Shown here one piece after another: positions 33,522-41,154 of a stretch of 64,000 nt of DNA (position 1 is its first letter; every line of letters starts with the position of its first letter). The stretch lies in the NCBI RefSeq assembly GCF_015350795.1, contig NZ_JADKSH010000002.1, forward strand, positions 620,001 through 684,000. The letters run 5' to 3'. Source of the stretch: Microbacterium sp. VKM Ac-2870 (GTDB taxonomy: Bacteria; Actinomycetota; Actinomycetes; Actinomycetales; Microbacteriaceae). Under the pieces are notes generated by a model. That model saw nothing but the letters and a program-made list of their open reading frames with translations. It was not told the DNA's origin and did not search any database. The position numbers were made by a program, and so were the translations under genes.

Positions 33522-33555
33522 CGCCCCCGATCACGCTCCGGCGCGGTCGGGGGCG
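33522..33555. terminator. Hairpin overlapping the GH15 stop
   Basis: CGCCCCCGA (33522-33530) pairs perfectly with 33547-33555. The right arm lies inside the 3' end of the convergent GH15 gene. A shared bidirectional terminator is likely. Confidence 0.55.
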
Positions 33556-35387
33556 TTGTCGCGTGCGGCGGTCTCGGCGTGCTCCAGAGCGGATGCCGCG
33601 CGCACCAGCGCCAGATGTGTCAACGCCTGCGGGGTGTTGCCCGCTTGGCGACGTCCGGCGATGTCGTACTCCTCCGAGAGCAGCCCCAGATCGTTGGCGA
33701 GGGAGCAGACGCGATCCATGAGCGCCCGAGCGTCGTCGAGGCGGCCGGTCGCGGCGTATTGCTCGACGAGCCAGAAGGAGCACGCCAGGAACGGGTTCTC
33801 CGTGCCCTCCAGCCCGTCGACCCCCGACTCGGTGCGATAGCGCAGCACCAGGCCGTCGACGAGCAGCGTGCGTTCGATCTCCGCCACCGTGGCGAGCATG
33901 CGCGGGTCGTCGGCGGCGCAGAATCCCACCGACGGCAGCAGCAGCAGCGAGGCGTCGACGGCGTCGGTCTCGGTGTGCTGCACGAAATGGCCGCGGGGCG
34001 ATACCCCGTGCGCGTCGATCGCGGCGCGCACTTCGTCGCGCCGCTGTGCCCACCGCTGCGCAGGCCCGGTCAGGCCGTGCTCGCGCACCGACCGCACGCC
34101 GCGGTCGAATGCCGCCCACACCATCGCCCGTGAGTGGGTGAACAGCCGCGGATCGCCGCGGATCTCCCAAATGCCCCGATCGGGCTCGTCGAGACGCTCT
34201 TCCGCGCGGCGCAGCAGCGCGCGCTCGAGCGGCCACGAGATCGCCGACTGCTCGATGCCGGCGTCGCGGGCCGCGAACAGGCAGGTCATCACCTCGCCGG
34301 TGACGTCGGCCTGGTACTGCTCGGCGGCCCCGTTGCCGATGCGCACGGGAGCGGCGCCTCGGTAGCCGGGAAGAGCGGTGAGCTCGCGCTCTGTCAAGTC
34401 GCGCTCGCCGGCGATGCCGTAGACGATCTGCAGATCGGCGGGGTCGCCCGCGATCGCCCGCAGCAGCCAGCGCTGCCAGTGGCTGACGACGTGGGCGAAG
34501 CCCTGGGCCAGGAGGACCTCGATCGTGAGGGAGGCGTCGCGGAGCCAGACGAAGCGATAGTCCCAGTTGCGCTCTCCGCCGAACTGTTCGGGCAGGGAGG
34601 TCGTCGGGGCCGCGATGATGCCGCCCGTGTCGCGGTGGGTCAGCGCGCGCAGCGTCAGCAACGAGCGGACGACGGCATCGCGGTGCGGACCCGACGCCTC
34701 GATCCGATCCGCCCAGGTGCTCCACCACCTGCTCGTGCCGGCGAGGGCTTCGTCGACGTCGAGAGGCTCCGGCGCGGGGCGGTGCGACGCATGCCACGTC
34801 AAGGTCAGGTCGCGGTGCTCGCCGGCGCCGACCCGGAACGACCCGCGGTGCACATGGTCGGTCGCCGTCAGCGGCGCCCCACGGAGCACCACGGCGTCAG
34901 GGCCGGCGATGGCCGTCACCTCGGGGACCTCCCTCGTGCCCGACTGGCGTACCCAGGGGACGGCGCGGGCGTAGTCGAAGCGCAGGCGCACCTGCTGGTC
35001 GAACGCCACGTCGCCGCTGATGCCCACGACGCGGCGGACGAGGTCGGTACGGTGCACGAGGTCGAGGTGGCGCGGATCGACGGGAAGGCAGTCGTAGACC
35101 TCGGCCACGCCGGTGGCGGTCTCCCAGCGGGTGATGAGCGTGAACGTGTCACCGTCGTAGCGCCGTGACGCGCACGCGTCCGATGCGCTCGGACGCAGTA
35201 CCCACTGACCCTGGTGTTCGTCGCCCAGAAGGGCGGCGAACACCGACGCCGAGTCGAATCTCGGCAGGCACAGCCAATCGATCGAGCCAGAGAGCGACAC
35301 CAGCGCTGCGGTGCGGCAGCTGCTCAGCAGTGCGTAGTCCTCGATCGCTGCGGGTTCGTACGCCCCGGCTTCGTATGCATCTGCCAC
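33531..35387 (-). CDS. Glycoside hydrolase family 15 protein, trehalase-like
   Basis: 618 residues. An N-terminal beta-sandwich domain (about 1-240; IEDYALLSSCRTAALVSLSG, GSIDWLCLPRFDS) precedes the (alpha/alpha)6 catalytic domain (GGERNWDYRFVWLRDASLT). The likely general acid is E408 in GIWEIRG and base E530 in GTENPF. Mycobacterial enzymes with this layout hydrolyse trehalose; glucoamylase activity is the alternative. GTG 35387 is used; the frame continues upstream only because it opposes the next gene. A CAGAAT hexamer lies 6 nt before the start. It is divergent, with a 52-nt gap, from the G6PDH homologue, as in many Actinobacteria. Confidence 0.85.
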   Translation of the reverse strand: MADAYEAGAYEPAAIEDYALLSSCRTAALVSLSGSIDWLCLPRFDSASVFAALLGDEHQGQWVLRPSASDACASRRYDGDTFTLITRWETATGVAEVYDCLPVDPRHLDLVHRTDLVRRVVGISGDVAFDQQVRLRFDYARAVPWVRQSGTREVPEVTAIAGPDAVVLRGAPLTATDHVHRGSFRVGAGEHRDLTLTWHASHRPAPEPLDVDEALAGTSRWWSTWADRIEASGPHRDAVVRSLLTLRALTHRDTGGIIAAPTTSLPEQFGGERNWDYRFVWLRDASLTIEVLLAQGFAHVVSHWQRWLLRAIAGDPADLQIVYGIAGERDLTERELTALPGYRGAAPVRIGNGAAEQYQADVTGEVMTCLFAARDAGIEQSAISWPLERALLRRAEERLDEPDRGIWEIRGDPRLFTHSRAMVWAAFDRGVRSVREHGLTGPAQRWAQRRDEVRAAIDAHGVSPRGHFVQHTETDAVDASLLLLPSVGFCAADDPRMLATVAEIERTLLVDGLVLRYRTESGVDGLEGTENPFLACSFWLVEQYAATGRLDDARALMDRVCSLANDLGLLSEEYDIAGRRQAGNTPQALTHLALVRAASALEHAETAARDNAPDRAGA

Positions 35388-35439
35388 GGGACGATTCTGC
35401 CCCCTCCCACCTGGCAGAGGCGCGACGTAGGGTGAGCTC

Positions 35440-36831
35440 ATGGGCGACGTGTCGACACTGGTCATCATCGGAGCGAGTGGCGATCTGACGGAGCGCCTGC
35501 TGCTTCCGGCGCTCGCCGACCTCCTGAAAACCGAGCCGTCCCGGCGTCTGCACCTCGTCGGCGTGGGGCGCACCGAGCTCACCGATGCCCAGTGGCGGCG
35601 ACGTGTACGCGCGGTGTTCCGCGACGCGGACGCCGACGATGCGTTCGCCAGCATCTCGTCGACGCCGTATCTCGCGGTGGACGCGACCTCGGCCACCGGC
35701 ATCCGCACCGTCGTGCGGAGCGTCCCCGAGGGGCGCCTCGTGCTGTACTTCGCCGTGCCGCCCGCTGCCGCGGCGGCCGCGTGCGCCGCGCTGTCGCCGT
35801 CGGATCTTCCGGAGGGGACGGTCCTCGCTCTGGAGAAGCCGTTCGGTGAGGATGCCGCCAGCGCGCAGCAGCTGAACGAGGTGCTGCTGCGCCTCCTGCC
35901 CGAAGAGCAGGTGTTCCGCGTCGACCACTTCCGCGGACGTTCCACGGTGCTCGACGTGCTGGGGGTGCGCTTCGCGAACCGGCTGCTGGAGCCGATCTGG
36001 TCGGCGGAGCACATCGAGCGCGTCGACATCGTCTTCGATGAGACGCTGGGCCTCGAGGGCCGTGCGGGGTTCTACGACCACGCCGGTGCCCTGATCGACA
36101 TGATCCAGAGTCACCTGCTGCAGGTCATGGCCGTCGTTGCGATGGAACCGCCCGCGTCGCTGGCGGAGACGGACGTCAGAGACGCGACGTCCGCGGTACT
36201 GCGCGCCACGCGCGTGTGGGAGGACAACGCCGTGCGCTTCTCGCGCCGCGCGCGATACACCGTCGGCACGGCGGGGGGCGAGCAGATGCCCGACTACGTC
36301 GATGAGCCGGGGGTCGATCCGTCGCGCGAGACCGAGACGCTCGCCCAGGTGACGCTGGAGGTACGGAACTCCCGATGGGCGGGGGTTCCCTTCACGCTGC
36401 GTTCGGGAAAGGCGCTGGCGACCAAGCGGGCCGAGATTCAGATCGTGCTCCGACCGGTGCGCCACCTTCCGGTCGGCTTCACCGGCGAGCCCGGACCCCT
36501 GTCGATCCGCTTCTCGCTCGGCCCCGATCGCGTCTCAGTGGACATCGCGGTCAACGGCGGAGAAGATCCGTTCGTGCTGCATCGGTCCACCCTCGAGGCC
36601 GACCTCGGACTCGGCTCGCAGGCGGCCTACATGGAGGTTCTCGCGGCCATCCTCGACGGCGACGCGGCCATGTCGGTGCGCGGGGATGCCGCCGTGGAGT
36701 GCTGGCGCATCATCCAGCCGATCCGCGACGCGTGGCACCGCGGCGACGTGCCTCTGGAGGACTATCCCGCCGGCTCGGACGGACCCGATGGGTGGAACGT
36801 GACGCCGGATGCCGGGCCCACCGACCGCTGA
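35440..36831 (+). CDS. Glucose-6-phosphate dehydrogenase homologue with divergent active site
   Basis: 463 residues. The NADP-binding loop GASGDLTERLLLP and the catalytic histidine H225 (IDMIQSHLLQ) are conserved, as are EKPFGED and VAMEPP. The active-site signature reads RVDHFRGRSTV: D162 and H163 are kept, but the lysine that contacts the sugar phosphate in RIDHYLGKE is R167, and flanking residues differ. So it may be a true G6PDH with altered kinetics or act on another phosphosugar. ATG 35440 lies 6 nt after TAGGGT (35428-35433), leaderless. Pairing with a trehalase-like GH15 gene hints that glucose released from trehalose is channelled onward. Confidence 0.8.
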   Translation: MGDVSTLVIIGASGDLTERLLLPALADLLKTEPSRRLHLVGVGRTELTDAQWRRRVRAVFRDADADDAFASISSTPYLAVDATSATGIRTVVRSVPEGRLVLYFAVPPAAAAAACAALSPSDLPEGTVLALEKPFGEDAASAQQLNEVLLRLLPEEQVFRVDHFRGRSTVLDVLGVRFANRLLEPIWSAEHIERVDIVFDETLGLEGRAGFYDHAGALIDMIQSHLLQVMAVVAMEPPASLAETDVRDATSAVLRATRVWEDNAVRFSRRARYTVGTAGGEQMPDYVDEPGVDPSRETETLAQVTLEVRNSRWAGVPFTLRSGKALATKRAEIQIVLRPVRHLPVGFTGEPGPLSIRFSLGPDRVSVDIAVNGGEDPFVLHRSTLEADLGLGSQAAYMEVLAAILDGDAAMSVRGDAAVECWRIIQPIRDAWHRGDVPLEDYPAGSDGPDGWNVTPDAGPTDR

Positions 36832-36845
36832 TCACGACCAGCGGT
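36824..36845. terminator. Hairpin spanning two abutting stop codons
   Basis: ACCGCTG (36824-36830) pairs with CAGCGGT (36839-36845) around an 8-nt loop. The stop codons of the G6PDH homologue and the response regulator lie back to back as TGATCA within it. A compact bidirectional terminator is plausible; there is no T-run. Confidence 0.4.
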
Positions 36846-37512
36846 ATTCGGTCTCGGGCCGTCCGCGCGTTCCGTAGCGCGGCGCACGTTCGACCCGGCC
36901 CGCTTCGGCGAGATGCTCCAGGTAGCGCCGCGCCGCGACGCGCGACATGCCGAGGGCATCTGCGGTCTCGGTGGCCGACAGCGGTCCGCGCGAGCGGACG
37001 GCATCCGACACCCGCGCCAGCGAGTCGGGGGAGAGGCCTTTCGGCAACTCCACGTGTGCGGCCGGCCGGAGAGCGCCCAGCATCGCATCGATCTCGGATT
37101 GGGTGGCGGCGCCCGTCGCCGCATCCGCGCGTTCGCGGTACGCGCGGTAGTGCTCGAGTCGGTCGTGGAAGGTCGCGAACGTGAAGGGCTTGATGAGGTA
37201 CTGAGCCGCGCCCAGCGCCACCGCCTGGCGCACCACCTCGGCGTCGCGGACGGACGTGATGGCGATGACGTCGACATCCGCCGCGCGTGCCCGCACATGC
37301 CGGAGCACATCCACGCCGGTGCCGTCAGGCATGGTCATATCCAGCAGGACCAGGTCGATGGGGGCGCGTTTCGGAGCGTCGAGGATCGCGGCCACGGCCG
37401 CGCGGGCGCCCGCGCACTCGGCGACGACCGTGAAACCCGGCACACGCTCCACGTACGAGCGGTGCAGTTCGAGTGTGAGGGCCTCGTCATCGACGAGGAG
37501 CACGCCGATCAC
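36832..37512 (-). CDS. Response regulator, CitB/DcuR family
   Basis: 226 residues. The receiver domain has D8/D9 (LVDDE), phosphoacceptor D58 (LLDMTMPD) and K108 (IKPF). The C-terminal part (about 160-226; GPLSATETADALGMSRVAARRYLEHLAEAG) is the winged helix found in regulators paired with CitA/DcuS kinases. GTG 37512 overlaps the kinase stop by GTGA. The divergent dctA gene is the likely target. Confidence 0.88.
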   Translation of the reverse strand: MIGVLLVDDEALTLELHRSYVERVPGFTVVAECAGARAAVAAILDAPKRAPIDLVLLDMTMPDGTGVDVLRHVRARAADVDVIAITSVRDAEVVRQAVALGAAQYLIKPFTFATFHDRLEHYRAYRERADAATGAATQSEIDAMLGALRPAAHVELPKGLSPDSLARVSDAVRSRGPLSATETADALGMSRVAARRYLEHLAEAGRVERAPRYGTRGRPETEYRWS

Positions 37513-38774
37513 GATCGCTCCGTCGGAAGAACGACCCGGAAGGTGGTCGGCGACACGTCGACGGCGATGGTCCCGCCGATCTCGTCGACGACCGCGCGCA
37601 CCAGGGCGAGCCCCACGCCTCGCCCCTCGACGCCCGCAGGCTTGGTGGAGAACCCGCGGTCGAACATCCGCTCGCGGGTGCGCTCATCAGGGCCGACACC
37701 CGAATCGGCCACGGTGAGCAGCAGCTCGTCTTCGGCGGTTCGAGCCATCTCCACCCGCACCCAGCGGGGTTCGTCACCGCTTGCCGCCGCGTCGAGCGCA
37801 TTGTCGATGAGGTTGCCCACGACCGCCACCGCATCGATCGGACTCAACAGCGATCGCGGCGCGTCGGCCGCGATGTCGGCCGACCATTCGACACCGCGTT
37901 CCATCGCCTGCGACGCTTTGCCCAGCAACAGTGCGCCCACGGTCGGATCGCCCTCGGTGCGCGCCGTCACCTGGTCGACGAGCGCCTGACTCTGACGGGC
38001 CGAGTCGGTGAGGATGGCCACCGCGTCATCGGAGCGACCCAGCTCGATGAGGGCGACGGCGGCGTGCATGCGATTGCCATGTTCGTGGGTCTGTGCCCGC
38101 AGCGCATCTCCGAGCGTGCGCATCGACTCCGCGGAGGCGAGCGTGTCGCGGATCGCACCGGCGGGGAGATCCCCAGCCACGCTGCGCGTGACTCGCCTCG
38201 CGAGGACGGCGCCCGCCAGTCCGGCCCCGACGAGAGCGATGGCCACGCCGGCGACGACGAGCAGCCGCGGTAGCACCTGGGCGGTGACCGTGCGGATCGT
38301 CACCCCGACCGATACCCAACCGACGAGCTGTCCGCCCGATATCACCGGCACGATCGTGCGCAGCGACGGGCCGAGCGTGCCGGTGAACTCCTCGGTCAGC
38401 GGCTGCGCAGACGCCGGGATGGTGCCGATGTAGTGCTGGCCGATCTGCTCCGGATCGCGGTGGGTCACCCGGATGCGGTCGGCATCCATGACCGTCACGA
38501 AGTCGACCTCCGCGCCCGACATGACCTCCACCGCGAGCGGCTGGAGCGCGCGCGACGCCGCGGCATCGTCGCCGGCCGTCAGCGCCGCCGAGACCTCAGG
38601 AAGTCCGGCGAGCGTTGCGGCGACCGCCTGGGTCACCCGCTCCGCCTCAGCGCGCGCGGTGCGCTGAGCCTCCCACACCAGCAGACCGGCGGTGACGAGC
38701 GCGAGCACGAGGGCGGCCCCCGCCAGCCAGAGGAAGAGCCGGGACGCGGCACTGCGTCCGAACTTCCGGGTCAT
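37509..38774 (-). CDS. Sensor histidine kinase, CitA/DcuS family
   Basis: 421 residues. Helix 1 (about 13-34), an extracytoplasmic sensor domain of the CitA/DcuS PAS-like type (TVMDADRIRVTHRDPEQIG near 140-160), helix 2 (about 190-212), then the kinase core. The phosphoacceptor is H230 in AQTHEHGNRMH, the box typical of citrate/C4-dicarboxylate sensors. The ATPase domain has NLIDNALDAA and GRGVGLALVR. ATG 38774 follows GAGGGGG; the longer frame upstream has no transmembrane or family sequence. It should sense an extracellular di- or tricarboxylate and control dctA, which starts 155 nt away on the other strand. Confidence 0.9.
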   Translation of the reverse strand: MTRKFGRSAASRLFLWLAGAALVLALVTAGLLVWEAQRTARAEAERVTQAVAATLAGLPEVSAALTAGDDAAASRALQPLAVEVMSGAEVDFVTVMDADRIRVTHRDPEQIGQHYIGTIPASAQPLTEEFTGTLGPSLRTIVPVISGGQLVGWVSVGVTIRTVTAQVLPRLLVVAGVAIALVGAGLAGAVLARRVTRSVAGDLPAGAIRDTLASAESMRTLGDALRAQTHEHGNRMHAAVALIELGRSDDAVAILTDSARQSQALVDQVTARTEGDPTVGALLLGKASQAMERGVEWSADIAADAPRSLLSPIDAVAVVGNLIDNALDAAASGDEPRWVRVEMARTAEDELLLTVADSGVGPDERTRERMFDRGFSTKPAGVEGRGVGLALVRAVVDEIGGTIAVDVSPTTFRVVLPTERS

Positions 38775-38929
38775 CGTGCCCCCTCGACGGTGAATGGCGT
38801 GACAGGTCGCCACGTCCGGGACCAATACGACCACAAGTGAAGCATGTGCCTCGCCGGGACGCACTCTGGGCCTGTTGCCACCAGCGTCGGCGGCAGCCGA
38901 ACAACGACCGTTCACACCTGGAGGCGGAC

Positions 38930-40366
38930 ATGGCCCTCACGACATCCTTCACACTCCCCGGCTACAACTGGCGCCGCGGAAAGAGCTCCTGGGACAAACA
39001 CACCTGGCTGTACGTCTCGGTGATCATCGCCGTGGTTCTCGGTGCCGTCGTCGGCCTGGTCTGGCCGGACGTGGCCAAGGGACTCGAGCCCTTGGGTAAG
39101 ACGTTCGTCAACCTCATCAAGATGATGATCGCGCCCATCATCTTCTGCACCATCGTGGTCGGAGTCGGCTCGATCGCCAAGGCCGCGACGGTCGGCAAGA
39201 TCGGTGGACTCGCGCTCGGCTACTTCATGGTCATGACGACCTTCGCCTTGTTCATCGGTCTCGTGGTCGGCAATGTGATCCACCCCGGCACCGGGCTGGA
39301 CATGTCCACCGCCACCTACGACACGTCGAACCTCAAGGCGACCTCGACCGTGGACTTCCTGATGGGCATCATCCCCACGACGTTCTTCTCCGCGTTCACC
39401 GGCGAGAGCGTGCTGCAGGTGCTCTTCATCGCTCTGCTGGTGGGCTTCGCGCTCCAGGGGCTCGGCACGAAGGGCGAGCCGATCATGTTCGCCGTCAAGC
39501 AGCTGCAGGGGCTCGTCTTCCGCATCCTCGGCATGATCCTCTGGCTCGCCCCGGTCGGTGCGTTCGGTGCCATCGCTGCCGTGGTCGGAAAGACCGGTTT
39601 CGCCGCCATCGTCAGTCTCGGCATCCTCATGATCGCCTTCTACATCACGTGCGCCGTCTTCGTCTTCGGCGTCCTCGGGGTGATGCTGTATCTGGTCAGC
39701 CGGGTCAACATCCTGCGGCTGATGAAGTACCTGGGCCGCGAATACCTGCTCATCGTCGGCACGTCCTCGAGCGAGTCGGCGCTGCCGCGTCTGATCGCGA
39801 AGATGGAGCACCTCGGGGTGTCCAAGCCGGTCGTCGGCATCACGGTGCCCACCGGCTACTCGTTCAACCTCGACGGCACCGCCATCTACCTGACCATGGC
39901 GTCGCTGTTCATCGCGGCGGGCACCGGCAACGCGATGTCGTGGTCGGAGCAGATCGGTCTGCTCGTCTTCATGATCATCGCCTCCAAGGGCGCCGCGGGC
40001 GTCACCGGGGCCGGTCTTGCAACCCTGGCGGGCGGCTTGCAGGCGTTCCGTCCCGATCTCGTGCACGGCGTCGGCGTCATCGTCGGCATCGACCGGTTCA
40101 TGTCCGAGGGGCGCGCCGTGACGAACTTCACCGGCAACGCCGTCGCCACGGTGCTGATCGGCACCTGGACGAAGCAGATCGACCGCGAACGCGTACGCGA
40201 AGTGCTCGCCGGACGGAGCCCTTTCGACGAGGCCGCGCTCACCGGTGAGGGACACGACGGTATGTCGACCGATACGGGAGCCGTCGGCACGCAGGACCTC
40301 GAGACCGCGGCCGTCGCCGAAGCGGCCGCGAAGCAGGAGCGCGCTCGCCGCCGAGCCGAGGGCTGA
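38930..40366 (+). CDS. dctA: C4-dicarboxylate/cation symporter, DctA family
   Basis: 478 residues with eight helices and two re-entrant loops. DAACS family motifs: SSSESALPRL (hairpin 1), GYSFNLDGTAIY (helix 7), SKGAAGVTGAG (hairpin 2) and GIDRFMSEGRAVTNFTGN (helix 8). It takes up fumarate, malate, succinate or a related acid with protons or sodium. The C-terminus has an extra 50-residue acidic/Ala-rich tail. ATG 38930 follows GGAGGCGG. Divergent from a CitA/CitB-like two-component system, the standard arrangement for dicarboxylate induction. Confidence 0.9.
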   Translation: MALTTSFTLPGYNWRRGKSSWDKHTWLYVSVIIAVVLGAVVGLVWPDVAKGLEPLGKTFVNLIKMMIAPIIFCTIVVGVGSIAKAATVGKIGGLALGYFMVMTTFALFIGLVVGNVIHPGTGLDMSTATYDTSNLKATSTVDFLMGIIPTTFFSAFTGESVLQVLFIALLVGFALQGLGTKGEPIMFAVKQLQGLVFRILGMILWLAPVGAFGAIAAVVGKTGFAAIVSLGILMIAFYITCAVFVFGVLGVMLYLVSRVNILRLMKYLGREYLLIVGTSSSESALPRLIAKMEHLGVSKPVVGITVPTGYSFNLDGTAIYLTMASLFIAAGTGNAMSWSEQIGLLVFMIIASKGAAGVTGAGLATLAGGLQAFRPDLVHGVGVIVGIDRFMSEGRAVTNFTGNAVATVLIGTWTKQIDRERVREVLAGRSPFDEAALTGEGHDGMSTDTGAVGTQDLETAAVAEAAAKQERARRRAEG

Positions 40367-40385
40367 CACCCGGCGGATGCCGCAC

Positions 40386-40420
40386 GCCGCGCCCCCTCCG
40401 TTAGACATCGGGGGCGCGGC
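40386..40420. terminator. Bidirectional hairpin at the dctA/DedA junction
   Basis: GCCGCGCCCCC (40386-40396) pairs perfectly with 40410-40420. The right arm encodes the last residues of the convergent DedA gene, whose stop codon is in the loop. Confidence 0.65.
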
Positions 40421-41003
40421 GCCGGCGTGCGCGGGCGACGAGCGCATCCGCGACGGCGCCGATCGCGAGGGCGAGCGCGATCGAGACCACGACGGCGGCT
40501 ACCGTTCCGCCGGGAATGATCGCCGCGACCGCTGCGCCGAGGAGGGCCTGGTAGAGCGCCCACGCCGTCGCCGCGGGCGCTGCCAGGACCACGTAACGCC
40601 CCAGACGCATGCCGGAAGCGCCCGCCGCGATGTTGACGGCCAAGCGGGCGAACGGGATGAACCGAGCCGTGAACATCAGCGTCGCACCGCGCCGGGCGAG
40701 CGCGTCGCGGGCCCACCCGAACGCGGCGGAGACACGTCGCCCCCGCATCCACCGCCAACGATCGAGCCCGACCGTGCGCCCGAGGAAGTAACACCCCACG
40801 TCACCGGTGAGCGCCGCCACCGCCGCGACCGCGATGACTGCGAACAGCGGAGGAGCGCCCTCGGCGACAGCGAGGGCGCCGAAGGTGGTGACCGCGGCCT
40901 CGCCGGGGATCACGACCAGGAACGCGTCACCGACCACGAGCGCGGCCATCGCTGGCAACGCCCACGGGCTGTGTGCCAGCACCTGCAGCCAGTCGTCGGT
41001 CAC
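40401..41003 (-). CDS. DedA family membrane protein
   Basis: 200 residues. DedA/VTT proteins scramble or flip phospholipids and undecaprenyl-phosphate carriers. PGEAAVTTFGALA, GDVGCYFLGRTVG, FTARFIPFARLAVNIAAGASGM match the family, including the re-entrant loops. About five hydrophobic segments. GTG 41003 is chosen because residues further upstream are charged and unlike the family; AGGAC lies just before it. Divergent from the glycosyltransferase gene, and a link to envelope lipid-linked sugars is possible but unproven. Confidence 0.85.
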   Translation of the reverse strand: MTDDWLQVLAHSPWALPAMAALVVGDAFLVVIPGEAAVTTFGALAVAEGAPPLFAVIAVAAVAALTGDVGCYFLGRTVGLDRWRWMRGRRVSAAFGWARDALARRGATLMFTARFIPFARLAVNIAAGASGMRLGRYVVLAAPAATAWALYQALLGAAVAAIIPGGTVAAVVVSIALALAIGAVADALVARARRRRAPDV

Positions 41004-41154
41004 CGTCCTGGGGTACCACGCAGGGATGAACGCTCGGGGAACGCAGGGAGCGGCGATGACGTCCCGGTGACCGGACGTGGATCGTTGGGCGAACACTGCG
41101 TGCGCGGGGCCCGTCAGCGTGTCGACGCGCCTCTTCACCCGCGACGCTGGAGTC

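Noticed and set aside
33531..36029. Longer GH15 protein starting near 36029
   Set aside because: The extension runs antisense through the G6PDH homologue and is compositionally a shadow; GH15 homology starts at GTG 35387.
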